This document shows positions 8,992-19,599 of a DNA stretch of 64,000 nt, piece by piece; within the stretch, counting starts at the first letter, position 1, and the number at the start of each line of letters is the position of its first letter. A model generated the notes under the pieces. The model did no database searches, was not told the DNA's origin, and was given only the letters and a program-made list of their open reading frames with translations. The DNA is from Ceratopteris richardii (Eukaryota > Streptophyta > Polypodiopsida > Polypodiales > Pteridaceae): positions 51,544,027-51,608,026 of the forward strand of contig CM035437.1 in the NCBI GenBank assembly GCA_020310875.1, in the 5' to 3' direction. A program made the translations under genes and the position numbers.

Positions 8992-11553
8992 CTAACAATT
9001 CAATCCCCGGTTGCAGCTAAAAGCGCCAGCATTAGCCGTCAAGACACCTACAAGAGAGGACGATTTCGGGCCTACCGTCGCAGCTTTCCCATAGTTGGAG
9101 GAAGCACCAGCACCAGAGGGTACAAAGAACGCCCCGTTTACGAACAAATCACCTTCGGAGCGCCAGTCCCATGTCTCCCATTTGCGCTCTGGCGTGTCCA
9201 TCCTCATTGTCACCTGAAATCAAAGCATTAGCTATGAAGGATCACCGCACAGCGAGCCTAAGTTCTAACATCCTAGAGAAGATCATGAACAGTTTGAATT
9301 ACAAACGAAGGACCATCGGTAGGGCCATTTCCAAGCTTTAACAAAAAGAAAAGTTCCAAGTCACTCACATCTTTTGCATTGGGATCTGATGGAGCTGTAT
9401 ATCTGTTGCCTTTGCTGTTTATTGTAGGTGAAGCACTGCCTCCAATAGCGTACATCTCCCAATGGGTGTAGTCATTGTTGACGATCTCGAAAAATCCGTG
9501 ACGGCATCTGCGTATTGTACGAAACCTCGAAACTTTCTATCAAGTGGAACAAATAATTTATATATATCACACATCAAAATCTAAAACGGACAGCGACCAT
9601 GAAAATACATTATGAGGTATCATGCTGTGGTAAAAAAATATGTATGGAAATAGAATAACCTGGGCATTCTTTGAACCAGGCCTTCTCCAAAATGATTAAA
9701 CGCAATGGTGACCTGCATCGATTTATCTTGCACGTATTCGTCGCTGTGACCCAGGAGCATGACCTGTAACGGTGTGACAGTGAAAAAGGATTTTTCAAGA
9801 AGACGAAGCTTGTTGAATCTCCTCATACATTGAGTTTTTTTTTTTCATTTCTTTCTTCACATAATACTTCAAAACGGCATGAACACAACTCAAACCAGTG
9901 GGAAAAGAAACCTTGTTATGTTGTGTAAAGAAACTGTTGGAAACCGTGATGGCAGTTGATCCCATGATAGCGTCGAATAAGCCATCGGTGCACCTCGCGA
10001 GAGATACGTGATCCACCCAGACATCCCGTGCGCCAAACAGGGAGATCCCGTCTCCGTCGGAAATGGTACGCCATCCGTAATGTGTCGGAGAACTACGAAC
10101 CATGGCGTTTCCGCCGCGCTTACAATCATGGACATGAATGCCGTGGATAATGATGTTACTGACATACTGCATTGTAATGCAGGGCCCGTGTGCAATGTGA
10201 ATTTCATGGCCCCGGCCGTCGATGGTCTTGTAACTGTTCATGAGGAGCTCCTCTTTCAGAACAATGGTCATGTCCTGGGAAAATATGATCCAAAGAGGCT
10301 CTGTCTGGATTACAGCATGACGGAGCGTCCCTCGCTTCGGCGTCACTGCGTCTTCATCTGAGGAATCACTGACCAAATAAAATCTTCCATGCTTTCCTCC
10401 GACAGCGTCTCTCCCGAAACCAATAGCACAGTCTGCCAGTCTCTTGCGGTTTTTATCCCAATGTGGATCACAGCGCCAACAGTCATCGATCGGATTCCCA
10501 GTTATGCATGACGAAGACAAGTGATTCAGCTGGCGTTTGGAGGAATTCAAGCTTCTGTTCAACCACAGTACTCATTGTCAAAAACTTGTCTAATATATCC
10601 AGTTGCATCTTTTATTTAATTCGGTGAAGGTCCTTGATTAGTGTCTTGCACACAAACAAGTGCGGAATCCAATGTTACAAGTTTCCAGGCAATGTCATGC
10701 ACATAGGTGAGGGGCAACGGGAAGCTGCACAGCAACACTGGTAAACAACGTATAAAATGCTTACAATAACATCTAAGAACAATTTGAGAAATAACCAGGA
10801 AAGAGCACTCTCAGGAGGAGTGATCATAGACAGCAGCTTTCTTGAAGCCACAACCGGAGACGCCTACAAGGCAACGATTGAGTGTTCATAAATTCTTCAT
10901 CGTGCGCAAGCAATATGAGACCTAGAGTTTCAACAAACTTTCTCGACTGATAGAACCAAAGAACTAGGACGTTGCGACAGCAGGTAAAGGGAGACGAATC
11001 GTTCTTCACATATGATGTAATGCAGCTCATTGGCACAGAAGATATCGGCGAGACGATGGATATGATTGTTCAGCAAAAGACGACGTAGACAACGATGATA
11101 TCCGTTAACTTTCAGACTGCTTTTGAATACTGCAAGGATGGCGATGTGGTGTGCAGGCCACCGAAAGAACGAATCACAAGGAGTCCATTGATACGAAAAT
11201 GCAGTTATGATAGCTGTGATGCATAGACTGAGCTAGACTAGTTTGAATTGCGAACGCTTAGAAGAGGAAAATGAGTTAATATTGCTTCAAGTAGCACTAC
11301 TCAGACCTCACAGGCAAAAAGTTATCCATGAATCAGTAAGAGCTTCTCACCTGTCTTGAAACTGCTCTAACTTAGAGGGTTCAGTCGTGGTGTTGGAAGC
11401 TTGTTTAGTGCTTAAATCCATGGATGCTATGACTTGAGCTGATTGATCATCGAAGCTCACATGTGAGAGCACCAAAGGCCTACCACAGACGGCACATGCC
11501 AAAGAAGCAAAGAAGACAACGAATAGAGCGTCCGACGAAGAAGCTATTGCCAT
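8992..11553 (-). CDS. Pectate lyase, five exons, 436 residues, secreted
   Basis: Coding exons on the minus strand: 11553-11351, 10554-9912, 9763-9660, 9507-9369 and 9213-8992; the lengths sum to 1311 bases and every junction has GT/AG and matching phase. The enzyme cleaves de-esterified pectin by beta-elimination, needing calcium, in the cell wall. The first exon gives a signal peptide (hydrophobic [16 protein letters not shown]) and a short pro-region. The polysaccharide lyase family 1 beta-helix begins near residue 88 ([37 protein letters not shown]). It includes [18 protein letters not shown] and [15 protein letters not shown] (calcium and substrate region), [20 protein letters not shown], the Arg-containing RMPRCRHG (about 314-321) and [16 protein letters not shown]. 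The C-terminus ends NRGLNC. Introns are 796, 148, 152 and 155 bases. All key residues appear present, so I expect a functional gene; it is the only such gene in the window. Confidence 0.93.
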
Positions 11554-11704
11554 TTCGGGAGTGTACTACACAGTATGGAAGCAGACATGCAACGGACGTG
11601 CAGATTAGATTAACTGATCCTGAGTGCGATGGCGCTTGGATGGACGCTCAAGTACACTATGTGCTTGTATATATGTGCGTGTCTAAATGTTCGTGCAATG
11701 GAGA

Positions 11705-11737
<33 letters not shown>

Positions 11738-11740
11738 TTT
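11554..11740 (-). promoter_or_regulatory. Promoter region of the pectate lyase gene
   Basis: Upstream of the minus-strand ATG (11551-11553) lies a TATA-like CATATATACAAG (complement of about 11665-11676), about 110 bases away. Further upstream is a (GA)n/(CT)n run at 11716-11736, read as CT repeats on the gene strand; such Y-patch or GAGA-type tracts are common in plant promoters. The sites are inferred from sequence alone. Confidence 0.45.
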
Positions 11741-12062
11741 TTTCACCTACTCAGCGCTTTCCACCTTCCCAATCTCCCAGGCATACACACATTACAGATG
11801 ATGGTTAGCCGATGGTGAGCATGAAGACAAGCAGACCGGGCGTAGGCGGAGGAGGAGGAGGGGGATGCGTGACTCTGCGTGTATCTCTGTGAACAGCTCC
11901 TAAGCGTGCACACAATCGATGGACACAAAATACGAGAGAACCAACAGCGTGTGAGGGATACGTACTTGGCCATGGCTACACATTGTACACATTGGCCTCG
12001 TATCATGGAATCATGAATGACTTGTGGATCATCAACTCCTGCTATTTCAAAGGAGGGCGCAG
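11741..12062. other. Non-coding stretch upstream of the pectate lyase gene
   Basis: No supported gene. It contains a GGAGGAGGAGG run near 11849 and ordinary unique-looking sequence; it may include distal promoter elements of the pectate lyase gene. Confidence 0.3.
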
Positions 12063-12066
12063 CGCT

Positions 12067-12183
12067 GAGAAGTGGGGCTACATGATAAAGTTAATCTTTC
12101 TTAGGGTAAGAAGTGGAGCTACAAAGTTAATCTTTCTTAGGGTAAGAAGTGGGGCTACATGACAAAGTTAATCTTTCTTAGGG
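12067..12183. repeat. Minisatellite, about three units of 35-44 bases
   Basis: Three adjacent copies of a unit containing GAAGTGG(G/A)GCTACA, AAAGTTAATCTTTCTTAGGG; the middle copy lacks a short TGATA/TGACA block. High identity between copies suggests recent slippage or unequal exchange. Confidence 0.85.
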
Positions 12184-12376
12184 TGGCACAAGTTTGTTGA
12201 GTCACATCATGTGCCGTTGGTTTCAATTCACACAAAGCAACAGTAGAATCTCGATTTGGAAACTTTCAAGTTATTTTATTGGTTGAACAACTTAGAGAAC
12301 CAATCAAAAGCTATTGTGAGAGCTCAACACATATTTGTTTAAAGGGGGGAGACTAGCTCAAGAAATAGTGAATCCA

Positions 12377-12673
12377 GTTCGCTGGCCTAGTGGTTGGGCC
12401 TCTCACCTCTTGAGGCGTGGGGCGAGGGTTCAACCCTTGGCAGCACATGTAAGGGACATATGAATCTTGGAAAGCTGTTGTATGTGGTTGTTGGCCACCG
12501 TTTGTCCATTCTCGCGGTAGTTGTGACCGCCGTTTAACCCAGTCTTGTAAACCCCTATTCTTGTGGGATAAGGGGGGTCCCATGGGTACTATGCCCTTCC
12601 TTGTACAGTTGCAATTTCAAAGTTAAAGTCCGGGGGAGTAGGCCTTGGCAGAACCTCCATTTTCAAAAAAAAA
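12377..12673 (+). mobile_element. tRNA-derived SINE with poly-A tail and 14-base target-site duplications
   Basis: The head has an RNA polymerase III A box (TGGCCTAGTGGTTGGG from about 12383) and a B box (GGTTCAACCC, 12427-12436), as in a tRNA gene. The body is unrelated to tRNA and the element ends in an A12 run (12665-12676, partly shared with the duplication). It is flanked by AAATAGTGAATCCA at 12363-12376 and again at 12674-12687, a perfect 14-base duplication. SINEs are transcribed by Pol III and moved by LINE enzymes. About 297 bases long. Its head resembles the tRNA-like part of the LTR of element D (18322-18377): both have CCTAGTGGTT followed by a GGTTCAA B box. Confidence 0.92.
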
Positions 12674-12718
12674 AAATAGTGAATCCATAATTCTTTTCTT
12701 TTTTGAAAGCAAACGAGA

Positions 12719-12796
12719 TTGTGCAATATGCATGGAAGCGCTCATTGTGTCGTTGGGGTGCAATATGCATGGAAGCGCTCATTGTGTCGTTGGGCA
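12719..12796. repeat. Tandem duplication of a 38-39 base unit
   Basis: Two almost perfect copies of a unit beginning GTGCAATATGCATGGAAGCG and ending TCGTTGGG lie head to tail. No coding potential. Confidence 0.85.
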
Positions 12797-12851
12797 CTCT
12801 GAGTCCACTATTAATTGATTGAGAAATAGTACATCCATATGAAAGTGTTCA

Positions 12852-12950
12852 AAAGACACAAAGTATATCACTACATAAAATATTCAAAGAAACAAAGTAT
12901 ATCACTACACAAAATATTCAAAGACACAAAGTATATCACTACACAATAGT
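12852..12950. repeat. Tandem array, three units of about 36 bases
   Basis: Three copies of a unit with CAAAGTATATCACTACA followed by (A)AAATATTCAAAGA. Simple local duplication. Confidence 0.8.
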
Positions 12951-13199
12951 CTTAAATAGCGTACTAATGAATTATTGTCTTAATGAAATATAAGTGCATC
13001 AAGAGAAATGAAGACACCAATTTTGGTCAAAGGATGAGAATGCAAACTACTAGAGTAATTTGTGAGGAAAGGTAATGATAATTAGGACCTATAGTAATCT
13101 ATTTGAGCAAGATTGGGTTCAAAAAATACAATAAAAATTAATTCACTCATCAAGATGTGTGGAATCATAACCTTAAATCAGAATCATGTTCAAACTAAA

Positions 13200-14700
13200 G
13201 TTGAAATTTGATCCTATGTTGGAAGATCACTTTGCCCATAATATAGATATTTAGCCTTATGAATGAATCAATTTGAATTTGAAATAAGTTTTAAAGGTGG
13301 TTTGGTTTTGAGGTCTTGAACAAAATTGTGACACTGAGACCCTACTCCATGTTTAGATGCATTGTACTTGGTCCTTGCTTCCTATAAAAACATCCAAATC
13401 CTTCGATAAGGATTACTACCTTGTGAAGTGATAACGGACCTGATCAATGCATTTGGTCCTAACATGAAAGATAGGTTAGAAGTTAGATCTATGCTACAAA
13501 TATTATCACAAAAGATGGAAATTGTCTTCATTTCAAGCTTTAAGTCATCCATGATCTTTTCACAACATTTGCTTCTTAGTCACTTGAGCTAGACCTTTAT
13601 AATGAGCTTAGATTGTCCATTCAACAATTGGTTGCTTCTTTGAACATAAAAACACCATATTGTTACATATCGAGATTGCAAAAACTCTTGTGATCCTTCT
13701 AATGTGGATCCTACCCAATCAACTTCATTAAAGGTTTTTACATCTCAGCTACCTCTTTAGGCATTAGAAAAAACTTCACTAATCATGTCCTTCAGGTATC
13801 TAAGAGATATCCTAGTTGCATGAAGATGCTTCATCTTTGGATTTTACATGAACTATGAAAGCATTCTAATTACATAAGAAAGGTTACATCTTTCGATGGT
13901 TGCATACAAAGTGATCCAACTGTTGAATTGTACTTTTCAAAATCTCCATTATGAGAACTTAGCTTCAAATTAGTCTCAATTAGGTTTATGAGTGGGTTTA
14001 ATTCTTCATGCCATAGCTTTCAAGAATGCCAATTGGGTACTTTAACTTACATAAATAAGATAGCTTCCATGCCTATGAATAAAATATTTATCCAAGCTTC
14101 TCCTTGATTTCTTGATTATTTTTTGATCACCACATGTAATAATGAGATCGTTTACATATTCTAAAAGAATTTCAATTTAATATTTGATAAAAAAGTCATG
14201 GGAAAACGCTGGCCACGCTAGATTTATTAATAAACTAGTTTCTGATTCCAAAATCTTCAACCTTGTTTCAATCTACACAATGATTTATTCAAACTATAAA
14301 TTTGAGTAGGTTGCTTTCTTAGATCTTGTTATATATAACCTTTCTTTAAGCTCTCCATTTAGTAAAGCATTCTTGATGTCAAGTTCGTAGATATTCCTTC
14401 ATTTGATAGCTATAATAGATATGAGTGATCTTTTATTTTTTGCATTAGAAAATTGACTAAAGGTTTACCTCTTGACAACTACCTAAAATTTATGCCTTGA
14501 GATGTTTCCATCTGTAGCTATTTAACCTTCAAAGCCCAATATTTATTTCTAGTCACTTTATTTTCTTGTATCCTTATGATGAAGGTCAATGTCCATTTAT
14601 TCCCATCTAGGGATTTGATCTTATCTTCCAATGCTTTCATACACTCTGTACACTTACAAGCTTCTTCATAGGTAGTTCTCTCCTCCAATTCAATCCCTTG
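13200..14700 (-). pseudogene. Eroded copia reverse transcriptase region
   Basis: No long frame survives, but translation of the minus strand in pieces gives copia pol motifs. Near 14330-14400 it reads ELDIKNALLNGELKERLYI (RT motif with the first catalytic Asp, normally LDVKNAFLNG). Near 14120-14170 it reads EYVNDLIITCGD (normally YVDDLIITG; the first Asp is now Asn). Near 14590-14690 it reads EEACKCTECMKALEDKIKSL, the usual lead-in to RT. The order on the minus strand is correct, so this is an old Ty1/copia fragment cut off by the gypsy LTR at about 14700. Its left limit is approximate. Confidence 0.6.
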
Positions 14701-14704
14701 GTGA

Positions 14705-15340
14705 ATTTTGAGAGGTTAGCTTGTGTGGGAAACTTGGAGAAATAGCGCTTGTGAGAGATTGTAATCTTGCTCATGAATAGAAGCTTCCACTATTCCACTA
14801 TACCTTTGTATCCATGTGTGTATGAGTGTGTGCACCTTATGTTCTTTTCATCTTCAAATTTTTGTACATCATTTGTTCATAATTGTCAGATTACCCTCAC
14901 ATCTCCACAAATTGACAATTATAAGGTGAATCTTCTTCGAAGTTGGTGCTCGCCATTGTTCTATAAGAGACATCAAATTTGGCATTATTGTAGGAGAGAG
15001 CTGCTCAAGGGAGGAGTGTGTGATGGTAAGGTTTTAGAGAAGAGATGTTGGAATCATTGGTGAGGATGTTTTTGGGTTATTTTTGCCATTATCTTGCTCA
15101 CTTCACCTCATTTCACTCCTATTACCTCCATTTCACTCCTATCACCTCGATTCACTCCCCTTTGCCTTCCTACCCCATCTCCTTCTTCGCTGAAATTTTA
15201 CTTTCTAGGTCATATATGCACCTTCCCCCATTCAATCCTCATTTTCTTGTGTGTGAGAGAAAGGCAAGGCAAAAGAGCATGTGTGATTTTTCATGTTCTT
15301 GTTGTTTTCTTGTAGATTTGGACCCATCATCATCTCCAAC
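14705..15340 (+). mobile_element. 5' LTR remnant of the second gypsy copy (G2)
   Basis: Matches the 3' LTR of G1 (about 7090-7370) and the LTR pieces at 36990-37237 and 43559-43678; shared blocks include GAGAGGTTAGCTTG, GGTGAATCTTCTTC and CCATTGTTCTAT. The left part is missing, truncated against copia debris. Gypsy coding debris follows in the same orientation, so this is the upstream LTR. The right limit and primer-binding site are not clear. Confidence 0.5.
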
Positions 15341-17947
15341 AGGTCACATATGTACAATAGACCTTTAAAAAAGTCCTAAGACTCTAGGACATTAGAACAA
15401 GAAAAGGAATCAAATTATAGTGAATTAGGTGATCCTAGTAAAATGAAGTTTAGGGCATGGAAAGAAACCAAATATAGAGCAAAAAAGTGGTTAAAAAAGT
15501 GGTAAAAAAAGTTGGTAGAGCTAGAAGCTAGAGTAAAGGAAACCAAAGCAAATATCATAGAACTTGCATTTTAACTCAGTCACACCTCAGCCCAATATCC
15601 CCTAGTGCATCTCCTTATGCCCTAGCATCCATATTGCCCATTTCAAAGCTAGGATCAGTGTTAAAAAATCCTACACTAGAAGGCTTAGACATGATGTTCA
15701 AAGCATACCAAATTCATCTTTGAGAAAGGCCAAACTCACCGACCTACACAAGAGTTACCCAAGAGCTCATTTAGAGATTGAGAGGACGAAACTATGTGTT
15801 TAAATGGTGTAACTAGTGCGAGCTACGTTCAAAGCTAGTCAACTCTTCAATCATACAAATTCACTCAAACAAGAGGTGCATTTTGAGAGGTTGATTGAAC
15901 GGTTCAAGAAAATGGTGACTGAGCTAGATGCTTCAGTGCCACAAAATACTCATTCCATTCAAAGTGAGAGAGGAATTTTCTACTAGAGAGAATATTATGT
16001 TCCCAACTCTAGAGTGTGGAATTACCTCCCTCAATTGCCAAGTACTCTCATGAGTTCTTTCAAAAATTATAGGACGAAAAGTGGGCCAAAGAACAAGAGA
16101 AACCTCGAGCAAATCAGGTGATTGATGACCTACAAGATCCATTTCCCAAGACATTCCATCTCTATATGGAGATCAATTAGAAACTAAAAAAGAATAAGGG
16201 TTAGACTTTGAATCTAACTTCCTACAAGAGTTACCATATTTTAGAGATCCATGGGGATCTAGATCCCTAGAATTGAGATTCCCCACTATACTCATGAGAA
16301 ATGAAGATTCCATTGTACCTAGAACATGGAGGAAATGAAAGAACACTAAAGTTTAGTATCATCTCACTCTAGAAGAGCTCGTTAAAGTGAAACCAAAATG
16401 TGGACACATGTGACAAATCAAGTCCCATAACTTGATGGCGCCCACTCAAGCAAGATCCAAAAAAAAAGTACTAAAGATCTTGATAGATAAGATAAGTGCC
16501 ATGAGTGAAGGTGTAGAAAGTAATACCTATCTTACCATTACCACGAGGGTCACACTACCAAGGAAATCCTAGATTCAGGTGCACAAGTTTCCATTGCTAG
16601 GACATTTTTATGGGTGTGATGGGGCAAATCAGCCTTACGACCTACATGAATGAAACTTCAAATGTCTGATGTCCATATTGAAAATCCATTTGGATTATTA
16701 TAAGGGATCACTCTCAACACTTGTGGTGTGGATTTTGGGCACACATTTTCCATATGTGAGTTTGGAAAGAATCATGTGTACAAGATGACACTAGGCATAC
16801 CATTCCTACAACAACCCCAAATAGTACGAGATTGCGGTACCAACTCTTTGTACTTATAGTAATTAGGGGTATAGACTAAAATCAACTTGAAAAACTACAC
16901 ATATAGAGATCTCTCAACCCTACAATGCAATCCTATCCACAAGATACAACAAGATTCAATATTGGTAAAATCAATGAACAATGGAAACCCATCATGGATG
17001 CATGAAGATAATCATCTATGGATATGTGAAGTAGAAAAGGAGGAAGAGAAGAGAATAGAGCCTTTTAGAGCACTAGAATTGTACAAGACCCAACATATGC
17101 ACCAATGCCATTCTTTGAAAAGGAATTTGAGCCTCATGGTTGGTTAGAAATGCTAAAAACTTTGGATGTAGTAGTCAATGAAGAACAATGGATCATCCTT
17201 GTGATGAAGACAACTACGATGTTTTCATGTTCATGTGTGAACTTATAGAGGAGGAAAAAGACCAAGATTCCATAGTGATGGACACTTTTTGTGATTCATA
17301 AGAAGAATACATGTATCTAGTACAAGCAAAGAAACAAGAGCCAGATACACCCAAGAGTGCAATCTCCATGGCTAGTGAAGTAGAAAATGGAAAGAGAAAG
17401 AAGAAAAGTAAGAAACCTTGTTAGGAAGAAGATGAATCATCATTTGAAGTACTAGAGAATTTTATAGATAGGAAATGGAACATAGGAAAATCCTAGTGAT
17501 GATGTCAAAGAGAGAAGCATTAATAGGAGAAGCATATAACAATAAAGAACTGACGAAGAGAGTAATAGCGACAATTGAAGATCAAATGGAAAGGTGCATG
17601 CATATAGGTTTAAGTCTAGAAGAGGAAGAAGAGTTAATAAATCTTTTATGAGAAAATAGGGAGACATTTGCATGGATGTACAAGGATTTGAAAGGTGTAG
17701 AACTAGAGATTTGTTCACAAAAGATCCCTATGACACCAAAGGCTAAACCTACAAAATAGAAACCTTACAATTATGATGTTACCTATGTTGCTAAAAACAA
17801 GAAGACTTGATCGATCGAAGGAATTCCATTTAATCTATGAAATTGGGCATACCAAATGGGTATCCTCTATTGCAGTTGTGCCCAAAAAGATTGGTAAGCT
17901 AAGTCTATGTATTAACTTGAAAAAGGTTAATGAAACGACTATTAGAG
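15341..17947 (+). pseudogene. Gypsy gag, protease and start of reverse transcriptase, heavily mutated
   Basis: Conventional gypsy order is visible despite many stops. The gag-like part (about 15400-16450) is too degraded for family assignment. A retropepsin motif EILDSGAQVSIARTF lies near 16566-16610 and continues to VYKMTLGIPFLQQP near 16790. Then EEEELINLL and ENRETFAWMYKDLKGVE (17620-17700) and the RT entry motif WVSSIAVVPKKIGKLSLCIN (17857-17916, followed by LKKVNETTI) are seen. The frame is cut at 17947, where a minus-strand copia LTR begins. The protease here is in its normal place before RT and differs from the extra protease-like domain behind integrase in G1. Confidence 0.65.
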
Positions 17948-18174
17948 TGTGGGAGTTTGAGGTCTATAGAAGCACGTGAAAAACACAAGGAAGAAGAAGA
18001 AGCTTGGAGCACAATACACAATACTGAATGTATTACCAAGAGAATGTACAAAGAATATTGAATGTATTACCAAGAGAATGTACAAAGATAAGTGACCCGT
18101 TAGGGTTACAGGCATATATACAAGCCTGGGGGAAATACCTCCTAAAGAGGGAAAAAGTGCCCTGATGGCCCTAG

Positions 18175-18601
18175 TGTAATAAAGTAAGTCTATGATCCAA
18201 GGGTCTGGCCGGTTCAGACAGATCTGAAATCGGATACCGTTTGGTCATCCGTGTGTATGACCAAAGATCTCGAGTTTAGACTTACTAGGAGGTCATTTAC
18301 TCTTGTAACCAAGTAATCCACTTAGCCTAGTGGTTAAGACTCAAGGGTGTGAAGGACGAGGTCTTGGGTTCAATCCCCATGGGATACATGGGAAGAGTAT
18401 TTTGCCCAAAGAGCTCTAGAACCTTCTAGAAGCATCCATTGGACACTTGGCGCACATGCAGTTACATGGCTGACACTTGGCTGGTTAGTATCCACCTGCC
18501 CAAGAAGGCAGTTCCCTGGAGAGAGCTATATATAGAGGCATTTGGTTGGGAGGAGAGTCATCTCTCTAGTATGTGGTGGTCGTAATCCTTGTACTGTTGC
18601 A
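18175..18601 (+). repeat. 5' LTR of element D, with TATA box and internal tRNA-like A/B boxes
   Basis: Starts TG and ends CA. A TATA box (CTATATATAGAGG near 18523-18535) lies about 70 bases before the LTR end, fitting Pol II transcription start. Between 18322 and 18377 it also contains an A box (TTAGCCTAGTGG) and a perfect B box (GGTTCAATCCC) at tRNA-like spacing in sense orientation, followed by CATGGGATACATGGG. This may be an embedded SINE head or a Pol III promoter. Confidence 0.9.
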
Positions 18602-18615
18602 TTGGTATCAGAGCC
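18602..18615 (+). other. Primer-binding site of element D
   Basis: TTGGTATCAGAGCC directly follows the LTR and matches the 3' end complement of plant initiator-Met tRNA (TGGTATCAGAGC), the standard primer for first-strand synthesis. Confidence 0.92.
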
Positions 18616-18773
18616 ATCTCCATAGCTCTCACCTTCATCAATTTGCTCTTTTCATCTTGCGTGTGCATAAGATCTTCTACGACGAAGAAGGTTGCTCGCG
18701 GCCGCCTTGAGAAGAGTACAGAGTTTTTCGTGTGTTGCCTTAGCTTAGGAAAAGCATAGCAAAAGGCTGAGGG

Positions 18774-18860
18774 CATCTCGGCTGTGGGCGAGAGGATTTG
18801 AACCCTCGCCACCCCGTTCAAACAACGCTGCTCTATCCATAAGACCCAAAGGCATTCGCG
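18774..18860 (-). other. tRNA-like module 1 (antisense to element D)
   Basis: Read on the minus strand: an A-box/D-arm-like GGGTCTTATGGATAGAGCAG, then about 30 bases later a perfect B box GGTTCAAATCC (complement of 18794-18804) set in a strong T-arm-like hairpin (GGCGAG pairing with CTCGCC). No complete cloverleaf with a 7-base acceptor stem is evident, so it is tRNA-like, not a normal tRNA gene. Confidence 0.7.
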
Positions 18861-18937
18861 TAGCATTCAACGGGCGGAGTTAATAATTATTTGAATTTTC
18901 GGTGGTAAAGAAGAGCGACAGAGCTGCCAAAAAGTCC

Positions 18938-19022
18938 ATCTCTGCTGTGGAGGGCAGAGGATTCGAATCCACGCCCCTTGTATGAGAGCGCGTTGCTTTA
19001 TCCACAAGGCCATACAGGCGCT
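18938..19022 (-). other. tRNA-like module 2 (antisense to element D)
   Basis: Minus strand: GCGCCTGTATGGCCTTGTGG, reminiscent of plant tRNA-Arg 5' halves and continuing ATAAAGCAACGCGC, then B-box-like GGATTCGAATCC (complement of 18959-18970). The B-box start is 165 bases from that of module 1. Confidence 0.7.
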
Positions 19023-19111
19023 CACGATGAACTGTTCAGAGCAAACAATATGGTTTGTGTGCGTCTTGCAGAAGCTATCAACCAGGAGCTTAAAAAGGTT
19101 GATTATCTTTG

Positions 19112-19185
19112 GCTGTAAGCCCGCGGGGCGAACCTCTGACCTCGTCTTGGGCAATCAGACGCCTATCCACGAAGTGCACAAGCGT
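19112..19185 (-). other. tRNA-like module 3 (antisense to element D)
   Basis: Minus strand: GCGCTTGTGCACTTCGTGG followed by ATAGGCGTCTG, then B-box-like GGTTCGCCCC (complement of 19125-19134). The B box is 166 bases from module 2. Conserved TATCCA on the plus strand at 19164-19169 is the antisense of the D-loop TGGATA. Confidence 0.65.
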
Positions 19186-19289
19186 TCGTGGTTGCTACTT
19201 CGATCCCGTATCAGTCATGTATATATTTTGGCGCAGAAGAAGTAGAAGATCTCCTCAAGGAGCGCAAAAGAATCAAAAGCTAGGATCTT

Positions 19290-19366
19290 CACACTGCGCC
19301 GTGAGATTCGAACTCTGGTTGCCTGTACAAGAGATTATTCTTCTATCCAGGACGACGAAGCGCCAT
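19290..19366 (-). other. tRNA-like module 4 (antisense to element D)
   Basis: Minus strand: GGCGCTTCGTCGTCCTGGA continuing TAGAAGAATAATC, then GAGTTCGAATCTC (complement of 19303-19315), a self-complementary T-arm-like core. The termini GGCGCTTCG and CGGCGCAG resemble the other modules. Confidence 0.65.
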
Positions 19367-19509
19367 TGGTGTGATATCGTAGCTGCAAAAAACTTTAATT
19401 CTGAATCAGACGCTGCAGAAGCTCTCAATTGGGAGCAGAAAAGAAGCAGTATCTCTGATCTTCAAGCCGCCCAGTCCAAGGACACAACTTGAGTGTCTAA
19501 TCGGATCCC

Positions 19510-19590
19510 TAGATCACAGTAGCATTCGGGTTTCGAACTGTGGACCTCTCAGAGGAGATCAGGGCATTATATGCGCTACACTTGAATTAT
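19510..19590 (-). other. tRNA-like module 5 (antisense to element D), most diverged
   Basis: Minus strand: GTGTAGCGCATATAATGCCC, then CAGTTCGAAACCC (complement of 19528-19540). TGGATA is lost, but the A-to-B spacing of about 40 bases is the same as in modules 1-4. B-box spacing from module 4 is about 225 bases. Confidence 0.5.
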
Positions 19591-19599
19591 GACTTCTTT

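Noticed and set aside
8917..9231. A 104-codon frame on the plus strand
   Set aside because: Antisense to the last pectate lyase exon and its UTR; no motif of its own.
10008..10361. A 117-codon frame on the plus strand
   Set aside because: It lies antisense to pectate lyase exon 2, whose protein is highly conserved; the plus-strand frame is a shadow.
12353..12583. A 76-codon minus-strand frame
   Set aside because: It is the reverse strand of the SINE body.
18558..19492. Frames of 87-127 codons on both strands in the leader of element D
   Set aside because: They run across the tRNA-like modules on both strands, show no retroelement or other motif, and have no consistent frame between modules.
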